From contig JADJAA010000001.1 of assembly GCA_016704485.1 (NCBI GenBank), forward strand, positions 372,001 through 436,000: 64,000 nucleotides of DNA, written 5' to 3'. Numbering within the stretch: the first letter of the stretch is position 1; each line of letters starts with the position of its first letter. Shown here one piece after another: positions 28,390-37,208 of the stretch. The notes beneath the pieces were generated by a model. It was not told the origin of the DNA. It made no database searches and saw nothing but the letters and a program-made list of their open reading frames with translations. The translations under genes were made by a program, and so were the position numbers. This DNA is from Flavobacteriales bacterium. GTDB taxonomy: Bacteria > Bacteroidota > Bacteroidia > Flavobacteriales_F > PHOS-HE28.

Positions 28390-28442
28390 CGCCGGTCGCA
28401 AATGTGCCCGTGCTCCTTCAATAAGATCCGTACGTCCGAACA

Positions 28443-29810
28443 ATGTCCTTCGAACTAACCAAAGCATACCTGGACCAGATCAGAGATGATGTGGCCGACG
28501 GACGGGATGCAGTGGTACTGGAGGCTTTGAACGAATTGCATTCAGCGGACATTGCACAAGTGATCGATCGCTTGGATCTGGACGAAGCTGTGTACATGTA
28601 CCGCTTGCTCGAAAGTGAAAAGGCGGCGGAAGTGCTGCTGGAACTGGATGAAGACACCCGCGAGAGCCTGCTTAGCTCATTGACCAGTCGTGAGATCGCG
28701 GAGGATGTTCTTGAGCACATCAATTCGGATGATGCGGCGGACGTTATGTCCGAACTATCCGAGGAAAAGCAACGCGAGGTAATTGCGTTGCTCAATGACG
28801 ACGAACAGCGTGAGGACCTACAGGAACTCATGACCTACCCTGAAGGCACCGCTGGTGCATTGATGGGCAAGGAAATGATCCAGGTACGCGCAGACTGGAC
28901 GGTTGCACGCGCCGTCGTGGAAATGCGCCGCCAAGCACAGGAGGTGGAGCATGTTTACACGGTTTATGTAGTGGACAAAGATGATCGTCTTCTTGGTGTT
29001 CTGCCTTTGAAGGATGTCCTGTTCTCCGCAGAGAGTACACGCACGTTGATCAAACACATCATTGATCCGGATATTGAAGCCGTTACTGCCGACACCGATG
29101 TTGAGGACGTGGTGAAACTGATGAAGAAATACGATGCGGTGGTCCTGCCGGTCGTGGATGAGAACCAAAAATTGATCGGCCGCATTACGTTCGATGACGT
29201 GATGGACGTGATGGAAGAAAAGGCCTCCGAGGATTATCAATTGGCCAGTGGTATCAGTGAAGATGTGGACGCAAGTGACAGTCCAATGGTACAGGTCCGT
29301 GCACGCCTACCATGGCTATTGATCGGTCTTGCGGGCGGTCTTTTATCATCACAGATAATTGCCGAGTATGAGGACGTACTAAAGATCGATCCCACCATGG
29401 CGTTCTTCATGCCGTTGATCGCTGCTACGGCAGGAAATGTCGGTGTGCAATCTTCAGCGATAGTGGTCCAAGGATTGGCCGGCGGCACCATGGATGGCGT
29501 AGATCTGTTCTCTCGCCTATGGCGAGAACTGCGTGTAGCATTCGTCTCTGCTGTGGTCTGTAGCCTACTGATCTTCGCTGTTAATTTTGCGTTGCAAGAA
29601 AGCCAAGCATTGAGCTATACAGTGAGCATTGCATTATTCTCTGTGATCATAACGGCCTCTCTATTCGGAACGTTGATCCCACTTTTATTGAACCGATTGG
29701 ATATTGATCCGGCGTTGGCAACGGGTCCATTCGTTACCACCTTGAACGATATTTTCGGCTTATTCACCTACTTCACGCTCGGTCACATCATGTACAACGT
29801 ATTGACCTGA
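28443..29810 (+). CDS. mgtE: MgtE-type magnesium transporter
   Basis: A Mg2+ channel of the inner membrane. 455 residues: an N-terminal superhelical MgtE_N domain (to ~135, with repeated ADIAQVIDRLDLDEAV and SDDAADVMSELSEEK units), a CBS-domain pair (~140-255, LMGKEMIQVRADWTVARAV and VTADTDVEDVVKLMKKYDAVV), then the five-helix pore from ~285 (LPWLLIGLAGGLLSS, FFMPLIAATAGNVGVQSSAI). The GNVGxQ(S/T) pore motif is present. The family gates on cytosolic Mg2+ bound between the N domain and the CBS domains. The next gene starts 2 bp after its stop, so they form an operon. Confidence 0.95.
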   Translation: MSFELTKAYLDQIRDDVADGRDAVVLEALNELHSADIAQVIDRLDLDEAVYMYRLLESEKAAEVLLELDEDTRESLLSSLTSREIAEDVLEHINSDDAADVMSELSEEKQREVIALLNDDEQREDLQELMTYPEGTAGALMGKEMIQVRADWTVARAVVEMRRQAQEVEHVYTVYVVDKDDRLLGVLPLKDVLFSAESTRTLIKHIIDPDIEAVTADTDVEDVVKLMKKYDAVVLPVVDENQKLIGRITFDDVMDVMEEKASEDYQLASGISEDVDASDSPMVQVRARLPWLLIGLAGGLLSSQIIAEYEDVLKIDPTMAFFMPLIAATAGNVGVQSSAIVVQGLAGGTMDGVDLFSRLWRELRVAFVSAVVCSLLIFAVNFALQESQALSYTVSIALFSVIITASLFGTLIPLLLNRLDIDPALATGPFVTTLNDIFGLFTYFTLGHIMYNVLT

Positions 29811-29812
29811 TC

Positions 29813-30760
29813 ATGCGCATTGCATTCCTGGATACCGTGCATCCTATACTGGCAGATCGGCTTACAGCCGCAGGTCACACGTGTACGCATTCGGATAATG
29901 CGGCCCAAGGTGAAATTGAACGGATACTTGACAATACAGAGGGCATTGTTGTTCGTAGTAAGAAGGTGAACGCCGATCGGATCGACCACAGTCCTCATTT
30001 GAAATTCATTGGACGCGTAGGTGCCGGTCTAGAAAATATCGATACGGCACATTGTCTTAAAAAGAATATCCTAGTGCTGAATTCTCCGGAAGGGAACCGT
30101 GATGGAGTTGGTGAGAGTTGCGTTATGCTTCTCCTTGCATTGATGAAGTCCCTTGTGCCAGCAAATCATGCCGTGCGAGAGGGACATTGGCCGCGTGAGG
30201 CATTGCGCGGTACGGACCTTCGTGATAAAACGATCGGTATCATCGGCTTCGGACAAATGGGTTCCAGCTTCGCCGAAAAACTGCGCGGGTTCGGTGTGCG
30301 CATACTTGGTTACGACAAATACAAGAGTGGGTTCAGTAAGGCCGGGATCGAAGAATGTGGTCTGGAGCAAGTTCTTCGCCAGAGCGATGTGATCAGCCTA
30401 CACCTGCCTCTTACAGATGAGACGCATCACTATGCGAATAAGGACTTTTTCTTACGCCTTGGAAAGCCGATCTGGCTGATCAATACGTCACGCGGACCTG
30501 TTGTTCACACGGAAGCATTGTTGGATGCGATCGACCACCACCGCGTGCTAGCGGCTGGCTTGGATGTGCTCGAGTTCGAAGGTGCCGAGCTCGATGGTCT
30601 GGATCCTTCCTTGGATCCCGCAACCCAAAAACGACTGATCGCTCATCCGAACGTTCTACTCACGCCTCATATCGCAGGGGTAACGCATGAAGGCAAATTC
30701 AAACTCGCCGATGTGCTGGCTTCGAAGATCCTCCAACACTTTCCTCATGGCCAGAATTGA
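29813..30760 (+). CDS. D-2-hydroxyacid dehydrogenase (phosphoglycerate dehydrogenase-like)
   Basis: A 315-residue NAD-dependent dehydrogenase. It shows a Rossmann motif IGIIGFGQMGSSFAEKLRGFG (~residues 141-161), INTSRGPVVHTEAL (substrate/NAD region with the catalytic Arg), a Glu in LEFEGAEL, and the catalytic His in TPHIAGVTHEG. There is no C-terminal ACT domain. The substrate cannot be fixed from sequence: 3-phosphoglycerate (serine synthesis) or another 2-hydroxyacid is possible. It lies between mgtE and a glycerophosphodiesterase, overlapping the latter's start by 14 bp. Confidence 0.88.
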   Translation: MRIAFLDTVHPILADRLTAAGHTCTHSDNAAQGEIERILDNTEGIVVRSKKVNADRIDHSPHLKFIGRVGAGLENIDTAHCLKKNILVLNSPEGNRDGVGESCVMLLLALMKSLVPANHAVREGHWPREALRGTDLRDKTIGIIGFGQMGSSFAEKLRGFGVRILGYDKYKSGFSKAGIEECGLEQVLRQSDVISLHLPLTDETHHYANKDFFLRLGKPIWLINTSRGPVVHTEALLDAIDHHRVLAAGLDVLEFEGAELDGLDPSLDPATQKRLIAHPNVLLTPHIAGVTHEGKFKLADVLASKILQHFPHGQN

Positions 30761-31649
30761 TCTGATCGCTGCGATCTGTATCGTGGCCACAAGCTCCGCA
30801 TGCATGCCGAATAAGAACTTACATCCCGACGTTCATGGCCACCGCGGAGCTCGTGGTCTATTACCTGAGAATAGCATTCCCGCATTCATTAAAGCCGTGG
30901 ATTCAGGTTGTGACTATTTGGAATTGGATATCGTCATCAGCGGAGATGGTCAATTGATCGTATCGCATGAACCGTGGATGGATCATGGTATCTGCCTAAT
31001 GCCAGAAGGTGGTTCCATAACCGTGGAGAACGAGAAAAGCTTGAACATCTACCGCATGACGGTAACGGAGATCCAGCAATACGATTGCGGTTCCATTCCG
31101 CAAGAACGTTTTCCCGATCAGGACCAACGCATCTGTGCGAAACCAACATTGCGCGAGGTTGTTGAAACCTGTGATGAACATGCTCTATTAAGCGGCAACT
31201 CCAGTCCCAGTTACAACTTGGAGATCAAAAGTGACCCAACTTGGTATGGCATTTTCCAACCAGATCCAGTGGACTATGTCCAATACGTGATCGCAACTGT
31301 TGACTCCTTGGATATTGCCGATCGATGTATCCTACAATGCTTCGACGTAGCGATCCTCGAAGCGCTGCATGCGGATCGGCCCGACCTCGATCTAGCATTG
31401 CTTGTGGAGAATGCTGATGGACTCGAGAATAATCTGGCGCGCCTTTCCTTCGTCCCTGATTATTACAGCCCGCAATATGCCCTCGTTACAGAAACATTAT
31501 TGAACGATCTAAGGGAACGTGGCATCGACCTGCTCGTGTGGACCGTGAACGAGAAAGAGGACATCAAACGCATGATCGCACTGGGTGTGGATGGGATCAT
31601 ATCCGATTATCCCAATCGTGTGATCAAATTGCTTGACGAAGGTCAGTGA
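30747..31649 (+). CDS. Glycerophosphodiester phosphodiesterase lipoprotein
   Basis: Hydrolyses glycerophosphodiesters to glycerol-3-phosphate and an alcohol. Start at the ATG at 30747 (MARIDLIAAICIVATSSAC), which gives a lipoprotein signal; an earlier in-frame ATG would lack one. The catalytic barrel shows HGHRGARGLLPENSIPAF (~residues 30-47; the first catalytic His and Arg), LELDIVISGDGQLIVSHEP (metal-binding Glu-x-Asp and catalytic His) and VWTVNEKEDIKRMIALGVDGIISDYPN at the end, the standard GDPD order. About 300 residues. Its 3' end overlaps the convergent minus-strand gene by 7 bp. Confidence 0.93.
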   Translation: MARIDLIAAICIVATSSACMPNKNLHPDVHGHRGARGLLPENSIPAFIKAVDSGCDYLELDIVISGDGQLIVSHEPWMDHGICLMPEGGSITVENEKSLNIYRMTVTEIQQYDCGSIPQERFPDQDQRICAKPTLREVVETCDEHALLSGNSSPSYNLEIKSDPTWYGIFQPDPVDYVQYVIATVDSLDIADRCILQCFDVAILEALHADRPDLDLALLVENADGLENNLARLSFVPDYYSPQYALVTETLLNDLRERGIDLLVWTVNEKEDIKRMIALGVDGIISDYPNRVIKLLDEGQ

Positions 31650-32680
31650 TCGATCCGTGCAAATAGTGTTTCCACAGTGAAACGGAATTCATTCAATAGA
31701 GCGGTCCAATTTTCTGGATCAACTTTTGCATCCGTTGATTTGAGCTTTGCATAAAGGGGCGCTGATCGCTCCGGGTCCATTCCCATCATTTGCGGCCGCA
31801 TTGACTGAACGACGCGCATCACCTTTTCGTGATCCTGGCGCACCATTGCTTCATCCAATGCTGCTATACGTTCTGGTGCCATCTTGCGGAACATAGCGAC
31901 CAGTACGGCATCCAATTGTTCGGCAGGCACAGTCTCGATCTTCTGCTCCACGGGAGCGGCACGTTCACGCTTTGGTTCCTCGCGGCTAACAACTGTAGAA
32001 ATACTTTTCAATGTGGCGATCTCGGTCCTTAACTCCGCAATGCCTGCTTTGGAGCGTTCCTGTGCTTTACCTGATCGGTAGAAAAGGAACAACGAGGTGA
32101 GCACCCACATGACCCCAAGACTGATCGCGACCCACTGCCAGCGGATCGCCCGTTCTTCGACCTGCGCAATTATTCGTTCTGCAACAGTTCTCTCCGCGAT
32201 AGCGATCGCATTCAAACTATCAACCGTGGATCGATGTTCGGTACGTACCACAAGTTGTTCGCGTTCAACATCTTCCGCTCCCCCCTTGCTCAGCGCTTCC
32301 ATTAAGCTGCGGATGCGGATCATTTCATTCAATGCATCCAACGTCCTACCTGATCTCCGATACTGTTCTACAAGCGTGGTACGTATCTCCAATTCTTGTT
32401 CATCCAGCGTCAAATTGCTCGCTGTGGAAGCCGCTTTCTCGAGTAATTTGATCGCATCAGCAGAAGGAACGATCCTGGCCAGCTCAATGCGCAGCGCCAT
32501 GGCCTGCTCAGTGTTCTGCGCACTATCCGCTTGTAGGATGGCCGCACGAGATCCGCTGATGACCCTTTTCAAACTATCCGCCGTTGCCTTTGTATTCTGT
32601 GCAAAAGCAGGAATGCAACCAAATACAAAGACCAAGGCCAGGATACTACCAATACCTCTCTTTCGTGGACTCCGGATCAT
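31643..32680 (-). CDS. Membrane protein with coiled coil and degenerate Hpt-like C-terminus
   Basis: A 345-residue protein with a signal peptide (ALVFVFGCIPAFAQ), a periplasmic helical region (residues ~30-170, TPR-like AIKLLEKAASTASNLTLDEQEL), one transmembrane helix (~183-205, WVAISLGVMWVLTSLFLFY), and a short coiled coil (SKAGIAELRTEIATLK). The C-terminal helical domain (~255-340) resembles a histidine phosphotransfer (Hpt) bundle in spacing (MAPERIAALDEAMVRQDHEKVMRVVQSM) but lacks the phosphorylatable His. The layout is that of a sensor-like protein without a kinase. It follows lysC on the same strand after 37 bp and is convergent with the GDPD gene. Function unknown. Confidence 0.55.
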   Translation of the reverse strand: MIRSPRKRGIGSILALVFVFGCIPAFAQNTKATADSLKRVISGSRAAILQADSAQNTEQAMALRIELARIVPSADAIKLLEKAASTASNLTLDEQELEIRTTLVEQYRRSGRTLDALNEMIRIRSLMEALSKGGAEDVEREQLVVRTEHRSTVDSLNAIAIAERTVAERIIAQVEERAIRWQWVAISLGVMWVLTSLFLFYRSGKAQERSKAGIAELRTEIATLKSISTVVSREEPKRERAAPVEQKIETVPAEQLDAVLVAMFRKMAPERIAALDEAMVRQDHEKVMRVVQSMRPQMMGMDPERSAPLYAKLKSTDAKVDPENWTALLNEFRFTVETLFARIDH

Positions 32681-32717
32681 GGTCCAAATCTAATTCGGAT
32701 CCAATACCGGAATTGAA

Positions 32718-33980
32718 CTATTTCACAACGAATCGCGCCGTTGTGCGGGAGCGTTGCTCGATCAATATGGTCTTCTCTTTGAGCAGCTGATCCAACGTGC
32801 TCTCATCGTAATGGCGAACAGTGATAAGCTCCAGACCGCTGTTATAAAGCACTTGGTAATCGACACTCAACTTATCGACCAGCGTTCGGCTCCGCGCAGT
32901 ATCATCCACCACAACACTGAACGCCACTGCACTATTCTGCATCAGATCGATCCGAACATTCTCCTTAGCGAACCGACTGAAGATATCACTCAGGTTATCC
33001 TCAACAATGAAGCTGAGATCCCGCGGTGTTATGCTGATCAGGAGCTGATCGCCCTTTACAATGAACGATGGTATCAACGAATCCTTTTCGCTGCGTTGAT
33101 CGATCATACTGCCTGGAGCGTTCAGGTCCACGAATGACCGGACGTACAACGGGATGTTCTTCTTCTGCAAGGGTTGCAGCGTGCGCGGATGAATAACGCT
33201 TGCTCCGAAATAACTCAACTCGATCGCTTCGTGATAGCTGATGTGTGATAACAACTTCGTATCCGGAAACCGGTTCGGATCAGCATTGAACATTCCGGGA
33301 ACATCCTTCCAGATCGTGACACTTTCCGCATCCAGCAAATACGCGAATATCGCCGCGCTGAAATCGGATCCTTCGCGCCCTAGCGTTGTAGTGAACCCTT
33401 CTTCAGTTGATCCAATAAAGCCTTGTAACACCAACGGGTAGCGTATCGATTCTTGCCCTTCGCCGGATGCAAAACTCTCTTGCATAAGTAGTGAACTGAT
33501 CTCCCAATCCACACGGGCTGCGCGATATTTTGCATCGGTCCGTACAAGCTCACGTGCATCCATCCAGGAACACTGCTCCAGCGCTACGCTCAGGTAGGCA
33601 CTTATGATCATGGTACTCCAGAGCTCGCCATAGCTTACGATCTGATCATAATCCTGGTCAGCATTTCCCGTTGGTGAGCCGCTCAACAATTCCTCCAGTT
33701 CGCTGAAACTCTCGTTCAGCCAAACTTCTGCTTCCTCGAACTCCGGAACAACTTCATTCAGGATCGCTAAATGCGTGCTGCGCAGTGCAACCAATGCTGC
33801 ATTTACGTTCTGACCATCTCTCCACGCCCATACGATCCTTTCCAATGCATTCGTCGTCTTGCCCATGGCGCTTACCACCACGACCACCTCATCACTCGGA
33901 AATTGACGTAATACGTTGGCTACGTTACGCACGCCTTGTGCATCCTTCACACTGGCTCCGCCGAATTTGAACACCTTCAT
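32718..33980 (-). CDS. lysC: Aspartate kinase
   Basis: Phosphorylates aspartate, the first step towards lysine, threonine and methionine. A 420-residue monofunctional enzyme: KFGGASVKDAQGV at the start (nucleotide/Asp site), VVVVSAMGKTTNAL, EGSDFSAAIFAYLL (~residues 210-223), then a C-terminal pair of ACT-type regulatory domains (about 300-415, ISITPRDLSFIVEDNLSDIFS). There is no homoserine dehydrogenase fused. Its start overlaps the GNAT stop (ATGA). Feedback regulation through the ACT domains is likely from the family, not visible here. Confidence 0.93.
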   Translation of the reverse strand: MKVFKFGGASVKDAQGVRNVANVLRQFPSDEVVVVVSAMGKTTNALERIVWAWRDGQNVNAALVALRSTHLAILNEVVPEFEEAEVWLNESFSELEELLSGSPTGNADQDYDQIVSYGELWSTMIISAYLSVALEQCSWMDARELVRTDAKYRAARVDWEISSLLMQESFASGEGQESIRYPLVLQGFIGSTEEGFTTTLGREGSDFSAAIFAYLLDAESVTIWKDVPGMFNADPNRFPDTKLLSHISYHEAIELSYFGASVIHPRTLQPLQKKNIPLYVRSFVDLNAPGSMIDQRSEKDSLIPSFIVKGDQLLISITPRDLSFIVEDNLSDIFSRFAKENVRIDLMQNSAVAFSVVVDDTARSRTLVDKLSVDYQVLYNSGLELITVRHYDESTLDQLLKEKTILIEQRSRTTARFVVK

Positions 33981-34453
33981 CCTTGCGCTATTTCTTTAAG
34001 TTGATCCAATTCCAATGATCCATTGAACCATTGCGGATCCATTGTACTACCGAACCGCTCATAGAAACGGATCGCATCGGTGTTCCAGTCCAATACCTGC
34101 CAAAGCATTCCTGCATAATTCTTTTCCACGGCATGTTTGGCACATTGCCGAAATAGCTTTTCTCCTATTCGTTTGCCTCGTGCGTGTTCCGTTACAACGA
34201 TATCCTCCAGATACAATCGCCTGCCCTTCCAGGTGGAATACCGTTCATAACAGATGGCAATTCCCACCACTTCATTCTCCATCACCGCCACCCATCCGAT
34301 CCAGACCGGATCAGGACCAAATCCCGCATCGATCATTTCTTCCAGTGATATCGTGACCGCATCCGGCTCTTTTTCGAAGATCGCCAACTCCTTAACAAGT
34401 GCGAGCATTGCGGGCACATCAGTAGATTCTGCGGGGCGGATCGTCGTTTGCAT
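33977..34453 (-). CDS. GNAT family N-acetyltransferase
   Basis: A 158-residue acetyltransferase. Its layout resembles diamine/amino-acid acetyltransferases: IRPAESTDVPAMLALVKELAIFE, GWVAVMENEVVGIAICYERYSTW, the acetyl-CoA loop RLYLEDIVVTEHARGKRIGEKLF (~residues 85-107) and LDWNTDAIRFYERFG. The substrate is unknown. The ATG at 34453 is chosen because conserved sequence starts there (MQTTIRPAES); the longer ORF runs into the fbp promoter region. Divergent from fbp and translationally coupled to lysC. Confidence 0.87.
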   Translation of the reverse strand: MQTTIRPAESTDVPAMLALVKELAIFEKEPDAVTISLEEMIDAGFGPDPVWIGWVAVMENEVVGIAICYERYSTWKGRRLYLEDIVVTEHARGKRIGEKLFRQCAKHAVEKNYAGMLWQVLDWNTDAIRFYERFGSTMDPQWFNGSLELDQLKEIAQG

Positions 34454-34523
34454 TCGTGCTGTTCGTTCAATACTTTGATAACCAAAGGTGCCCAAAGATC
34501 GTATGTATCCGATATTTGTAGCG

Positions 34524-34531
34524 CAACTTCG
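34524..34531 (+). promoter_or_regulatory. Possible -7 box of fbp
   Basis: CAACTTCG followed by CACCC resembles the local TAnnTTYGCACCC pattern, 9 bp before the fbp ATG; this would give a very short leader. A second candidate, GATATTTG, lies at 34511-34518. Confidence 0.4.
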
Positions 34532-34540
34532 CACCCTATC

Positions 34541-35500
34541 ATGTCAGAGATCAAGACCCTTGCAGAATTCATTGTTGAACGTCAGCATGAATTCACCTAC
34601 GCTACCGGTGAACTTACCCAATTGCTCACCAGCTTCCGACTTGCTGGCAAAATGGTGAATCGCGAAGTGAACAAAGCTGGTCTCGCGGAGGACATTCTTG
34701 GTGCCCAAGGAAGCGAGAACATTCAGGGAGAAGCACAGCAAAAATTGGATGTATATGCGAACGATCTTTTTATCCGGTTACTCCGCAGCCAAGGAGAAGT
34801 TTGCGGTGTCGCCAGCGAGGAAAATGATGAGGTCGTTCATTTCGACAATGGCGGCAAGTATGTTGTTACCATGGATCCGCTGGATGGCAGCAGCAACATC
34901 GATGTGAACGTTAGCATTGGGACCATTTTTAGCATTTACCGTCGTGTGAGTACGGGCCAAAAAGCAACCTTGGAAGACTTTCTGCAACCCGGAACCGCCC
35001 AGGTAGCCGCAGGCTATATCATCTATGGCAGTAGCACTATGTTGGTCTATACCACCGGCCATGGTGTCAATGGCTTCACGCTCGATCCAAGCATTGGTAC
35101 CTTTTGCCTGAGCCACCCGAACATGACCACACCTGTGGAAGGCACGATCTATTCCGTGAACGAAGGAAATTACTTCGACTTCAGCGATGGTGTGCGCAAC
35201 TATATCGACGACTGCAAGAAAAAGAAATTCAGTGCTCGCTATATCGGTAGCCTAGTGGCCGATTTCCACAGGAATCTTCTGAAAGGTGGCCTTTACATGT
35301 ACCCCGCTACTGCGAAATCGCCGAAAGGGAAACTGCGTTTGTTGTACGAGGCGAATCCACTCGCTTTCATCGCCGAACAGGCAGGTGGAATGGCTACGGA
35401 TGGCACCACCCGCATCATGGACATGAAGCCGACCGAACTGCACCAACGCTGCCCGCTTTTCATTGGCAGTTCGAACATGGTGAAAGAGGCGGTTAAGTGA
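34541..35500 (+). CDS. fbp: Fructose-1,6-bisphosphatase, class I
   Basis: Gluconeogenic enzyme that converts fructose 1,6-bisphosphate to fructose 6-phosphate in the cytosol. 319 residues from MSEIKTLAEFIVE. Metal-binding EENDEVVHF and MDPLDGSSNIDVNVSIGTIFSIY (~residues 109-131), YVVTMDP, and the substrate-binding GGLYMYPATAKSPKGKLRLLYEANPLAFIAEQAGG near the C-terminus are all present. Length is normal. The start at 34541 is set by family alignment. Confidence 0.95.
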   Translation: MSEIKTLAEFIVERQHEFTYATGELTQLLTSFRLAGKMVNREVNKAGLAEDILGAQGSENIQGEAQQKLDVYANDLFIRLLRSQGEVCGVASEENDEVVHFDNGGKYVVTMDPLDGSSNIDVNVSIGTIFSIYRRVSTGQKATLEDFLQPGTAQVAAGYIIYGSSTMLVYTTGHGVNGFTLDPSIGTFCLSHPNMTTPVEGTIYSVNEGNYFDFSDGVRNYIDDCKKKKFSARYIGSLVADFHRNLLKGGLYMYPATAKSPKGKLRLLYEANPLAFIAEQAGGMATDGTTRIMDMKPTELHQRCPLFIGSSNMVKEAVK

Positions 35501-35591
35501 TCCGTATTGTGAATGGTCTGTGGTGAATGGTGAAGGGACGGTCCAAATGACGTGTCATCTCGTCTTGTTTCTTAGCAACTCCCTGCTTAAG

Positions 35592-35611
35592 TGTCAATTC
35601 ATAAATTGACA
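35592..35611. promoter_or_regulatory. Operator palindrome 1 upstream of the mystery A/B pair
   Basis: TGTCAATT-CATA-AATTGACA, perfect 8-bp arms. The half site TGTCAAT/ATTGACA recurs at 35657-35676. Confidence 0.75.
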
Positions 35612-35625
35612 TCTACATCATTATT

Positions 35626-35643
35626 GTAAACTTATATGTTTAC
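35626..35643. promoter_or_regulatory. Second type of palindrome in the mystery A/B promoter
   Basis: GTAAAC-TTATAT-GTTTAC, with 6-bp arms, between the two TGTCAAT operators and upstream of the -7 box. Confidence 0.6.
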
Positions 35644-35650
35644 TTATACG

Positions 35651-35658
35651 TATATTTG
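35651..35658 (+). promoter_or_regulatory. -7 box of the mystery A/B pair
   Basis: TATATTTG is a perfect TAnnTTTG match; its last two bases lie inside operator palindrome 2. Confidence 0.7.
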
Positions 35659-35676
35659 TCAATGTTAAGATTGACA
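35657..35676. promoter_or_regulatory. Operator palindrome 2, overlapping the start codon
   Basis: TGTCAAT-GTTAAG-ATTGACA, whose last base is the A of the ATG. A repressor here would cover the -7 box, the transcription start and the start codon. Confidence 0.75.
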
Positions 35677-36137
35677 TGAAGAATTTACGCAACTTATTCA
35701 TCTCCCAGATGGACCGACGCTATGAAGCGCTTCGCCTGTCAACAGCCCATGGGATACCACAGAACGGCTGGTTACGAAGTTTGCGTTCCGGGCTTGGAAT
35801 TAGCTTGGTTCAACTAGCCGATCATCTTGGTGTGACCAAACAGCACATCAGCCAAGTGGAAAAACGCGAAATCGAGGGTACCCTAACATTGAACAGTTTG
35901 CGCGAAACAGCCAGCGCTATGGACATGGAGCTATTCTATGCGCTGATCCCAAAAGATGGTTCGTTGACCGCGTTGATAGAACGACGAGCGCAATTACTTG
36001 CTCAGGAAATTGTTCTGCGCACCAACCAATCCATGAAACTGGAAGGACAAGCAGTAAGCGATGAACGACTGAAGGTCGCTATAGAGGAGCAAGCGGCAGA
36101 ACTAAAACGAGATCTACCCAAGCAACTATGGGATTGA
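35676..36137 (+). CDS. Mobile mystery protein A (Xre-type HTH, probable antitoxin/regulator)
   Basis: A 153-residue protein with a helix-turn-helix of the Xre/Cro type (residues ~35-80, LRSGLGISLVQLADHLGVTKQHISQVEKREIEGTLTL) followed by a helical C-terminus (QAVSDERLKVAIEEQAAELKRDLPKQLWD). Wording and partner match the mobile mystery protein A family, always paired with a Fic-domain protein B. The palindromes in and before its start codon point to autorepression. It overlaps gene B by 10 bp. Confidence 0.88.
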   Translation: MKNLRNLFISQMDRRYEALRLSTAHGIPQNGWLRSLRSGLGISLVQLADHLGVTKQHISQVEKREIEGTLTLNSLRETASAMDMELFYALIPKDGSLTALIERRAQLLAQEIVLRTNQSMKLEGQAVSDERLKVAIEEQAAELKRDLPKQLWD

Positions 36138-36715
36138 TCTGGGAATTCGAAGGTGGAGAAACGCCATTGGATCCAGATGAATACGCAGGTCTACGTATTC
36201 CGATCATTAGTACGCGCGCTGAATTGGACGAACACGAGCAAGTGAACATCCAGCGTGCGAGAGTCTGGTTGGGCAAACGAAAACCTAATTTGATAGACCT
36301 ATTGACCGACGCCTTTGTTAAACAACTGCATTTGCAGATGTACAACGAAGTTTGGATCTGGGCAGGTCGGTTCCGCAAGACCGAAAAAAATATTGGCGTA
36401 GACCCGATCCGCATCCCCACCGACCTGCGTCAACTGTTGCTCGATGCCCACTATTGGGTGGAGAATCATACATATCCACCTGATGAACTTGTGATCAGGT
36501 TGAAACACAGATTGGTATGCATTCACTGTTTTAGTAACGGCAACGGTCGTCACGCACGTCTGTTCGCAGACCTAATGATCAAAGGACTGAATGGCGAACC
36601 GTTCTCATGGGGTGGGTTCACTGAAATGCCAGATGTAAGAGATCTCTATATCTCGTCCTTGCGCGAAGCCGATCGCGGCAATATGCAAGCCTTGGTCGCT
36701 TTTGCGCGAAGCTGA
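36128..36715 (+). CDS. Mobile mystery protein B (Fic domain, probable AMP-transferase toxin)
   Basis: A 195-residue protein with the Fic active-site motif HCFSNGNGRHARL (HxFxxGNGRxxR; residues ~138-150, catalytic His) and the flanking Fic helices (LHLQMYNEVWIWAGRFRKTEKNIGVDP). Fic proteins transfer AMP or other phosphate-containing groups to target proteins. The N-terminal part (WEFEGGETPLDPDEYAGLRIP) is typical of mystery protein B. No inhibitory (S/T)xxxE(G/N) motif is obvious within it, so inhibition would have to come from protein A or from repression. The pair forms a compact toxin-antitoxin-like module between fbp and a secreted-protein gene. Confidence 0.88.
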   Translation: MGLIWEFEGGETPLDPDEYAGLRIPIISTRAELDEHEQVNIQRARVWLGKRKPNLIDLLTDAFVKQLHLQMYNEVWIWAGRFRKTEKNIGVDPIRIPTDLRQLLLDAHYWVENHTYPPDELVIRLKHRLVCIHCFSNGNGRHARLFADLMIKGLNGEPFSWGGFTEMPDVRDLYISSLREADRGNMQALVAFARS

Positions 36716-36720
36716 AAAGC

Positions 36721-37149
36721 TTACATCTCCAATAGCATCTTCGCCAGCAACGCACGCACGCGGATGTGCTCGGACATACTGGATATCCGATACTCCATAC
36801 GCGCTGTGAAATTGATGATCAACCCCAGATCCTCGGTCACTCCGAAAGCAACCGGGCGCCCGTTGGAGAATGCAATGGCCAAATGGGATAGCTCTTCCAG
36901 TTTTCCGGGCAAGTGGCGTACTGGCTTGTAATTGGTCAATGCTTCCGTAGCGCTTGTCAGTTGAGAACCCTTTACGGTCCGGTGTTCAGCATGTTCATTG
37001 TGTAAGCGCCATGCCAGTGTATTCGCTGTGGCAGAAGTGTACACTACTCCTGGAACAGTCCGGAATACATGCACACTGTCCAACTGTTGCGCATGCATCA
37101 ACTGGGCCACGATCAACATAGCGATCGATATGAATATACGCATGCTCAT
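36721..37149 (-). CDS. Hypothetical secreted protein
   Basis: About 142 residues from the ATG at 37149 (MSMRIFISIAMLIVAQLMHAQQ, a signal peptide); the ORF extends upstream to 37248 but then lacks a signal at its N-terminus. The mature part (VHVFRTVPGVVYTSATANTLAWRLHNEHAEH ... LSHLAIAFSNGRPVAFGVTEDLGLIINFTARMEYRISSMSEH) has alternating strand and helix character and no motif I recognise. It is divergent from mfd and converges on the Fic gene, their ends being 5 bp apart. Confidence 0.65.
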   Translation of the reverse strand: MSMRIFISIAMLIVAQLMHAQQLDSVHVFRTVPGVVYTSATANTLAWRLHNEHAEHRTVKGSQLTSATEALTNYKPVRHLPGKLEELSHLAIAFSNGRPVAFGVTEDLGLIINFTARMEYRISSMSEHIRVRALLAKMLLEM

Positions 37150-37208
37150 TCCTTGATCTTCTCGGATCGCAAAGCTATGCCCGAACAACGAGCGAACGCG
37201 TATACCCG

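Noticed and set aside
35592..35676. Palindromes upstream of the mystery A/B pair considered as a terminator of fbp
   Set aside because: AT-rich arms without a T run; repeated half sites overlapping a promoter fit operators better.
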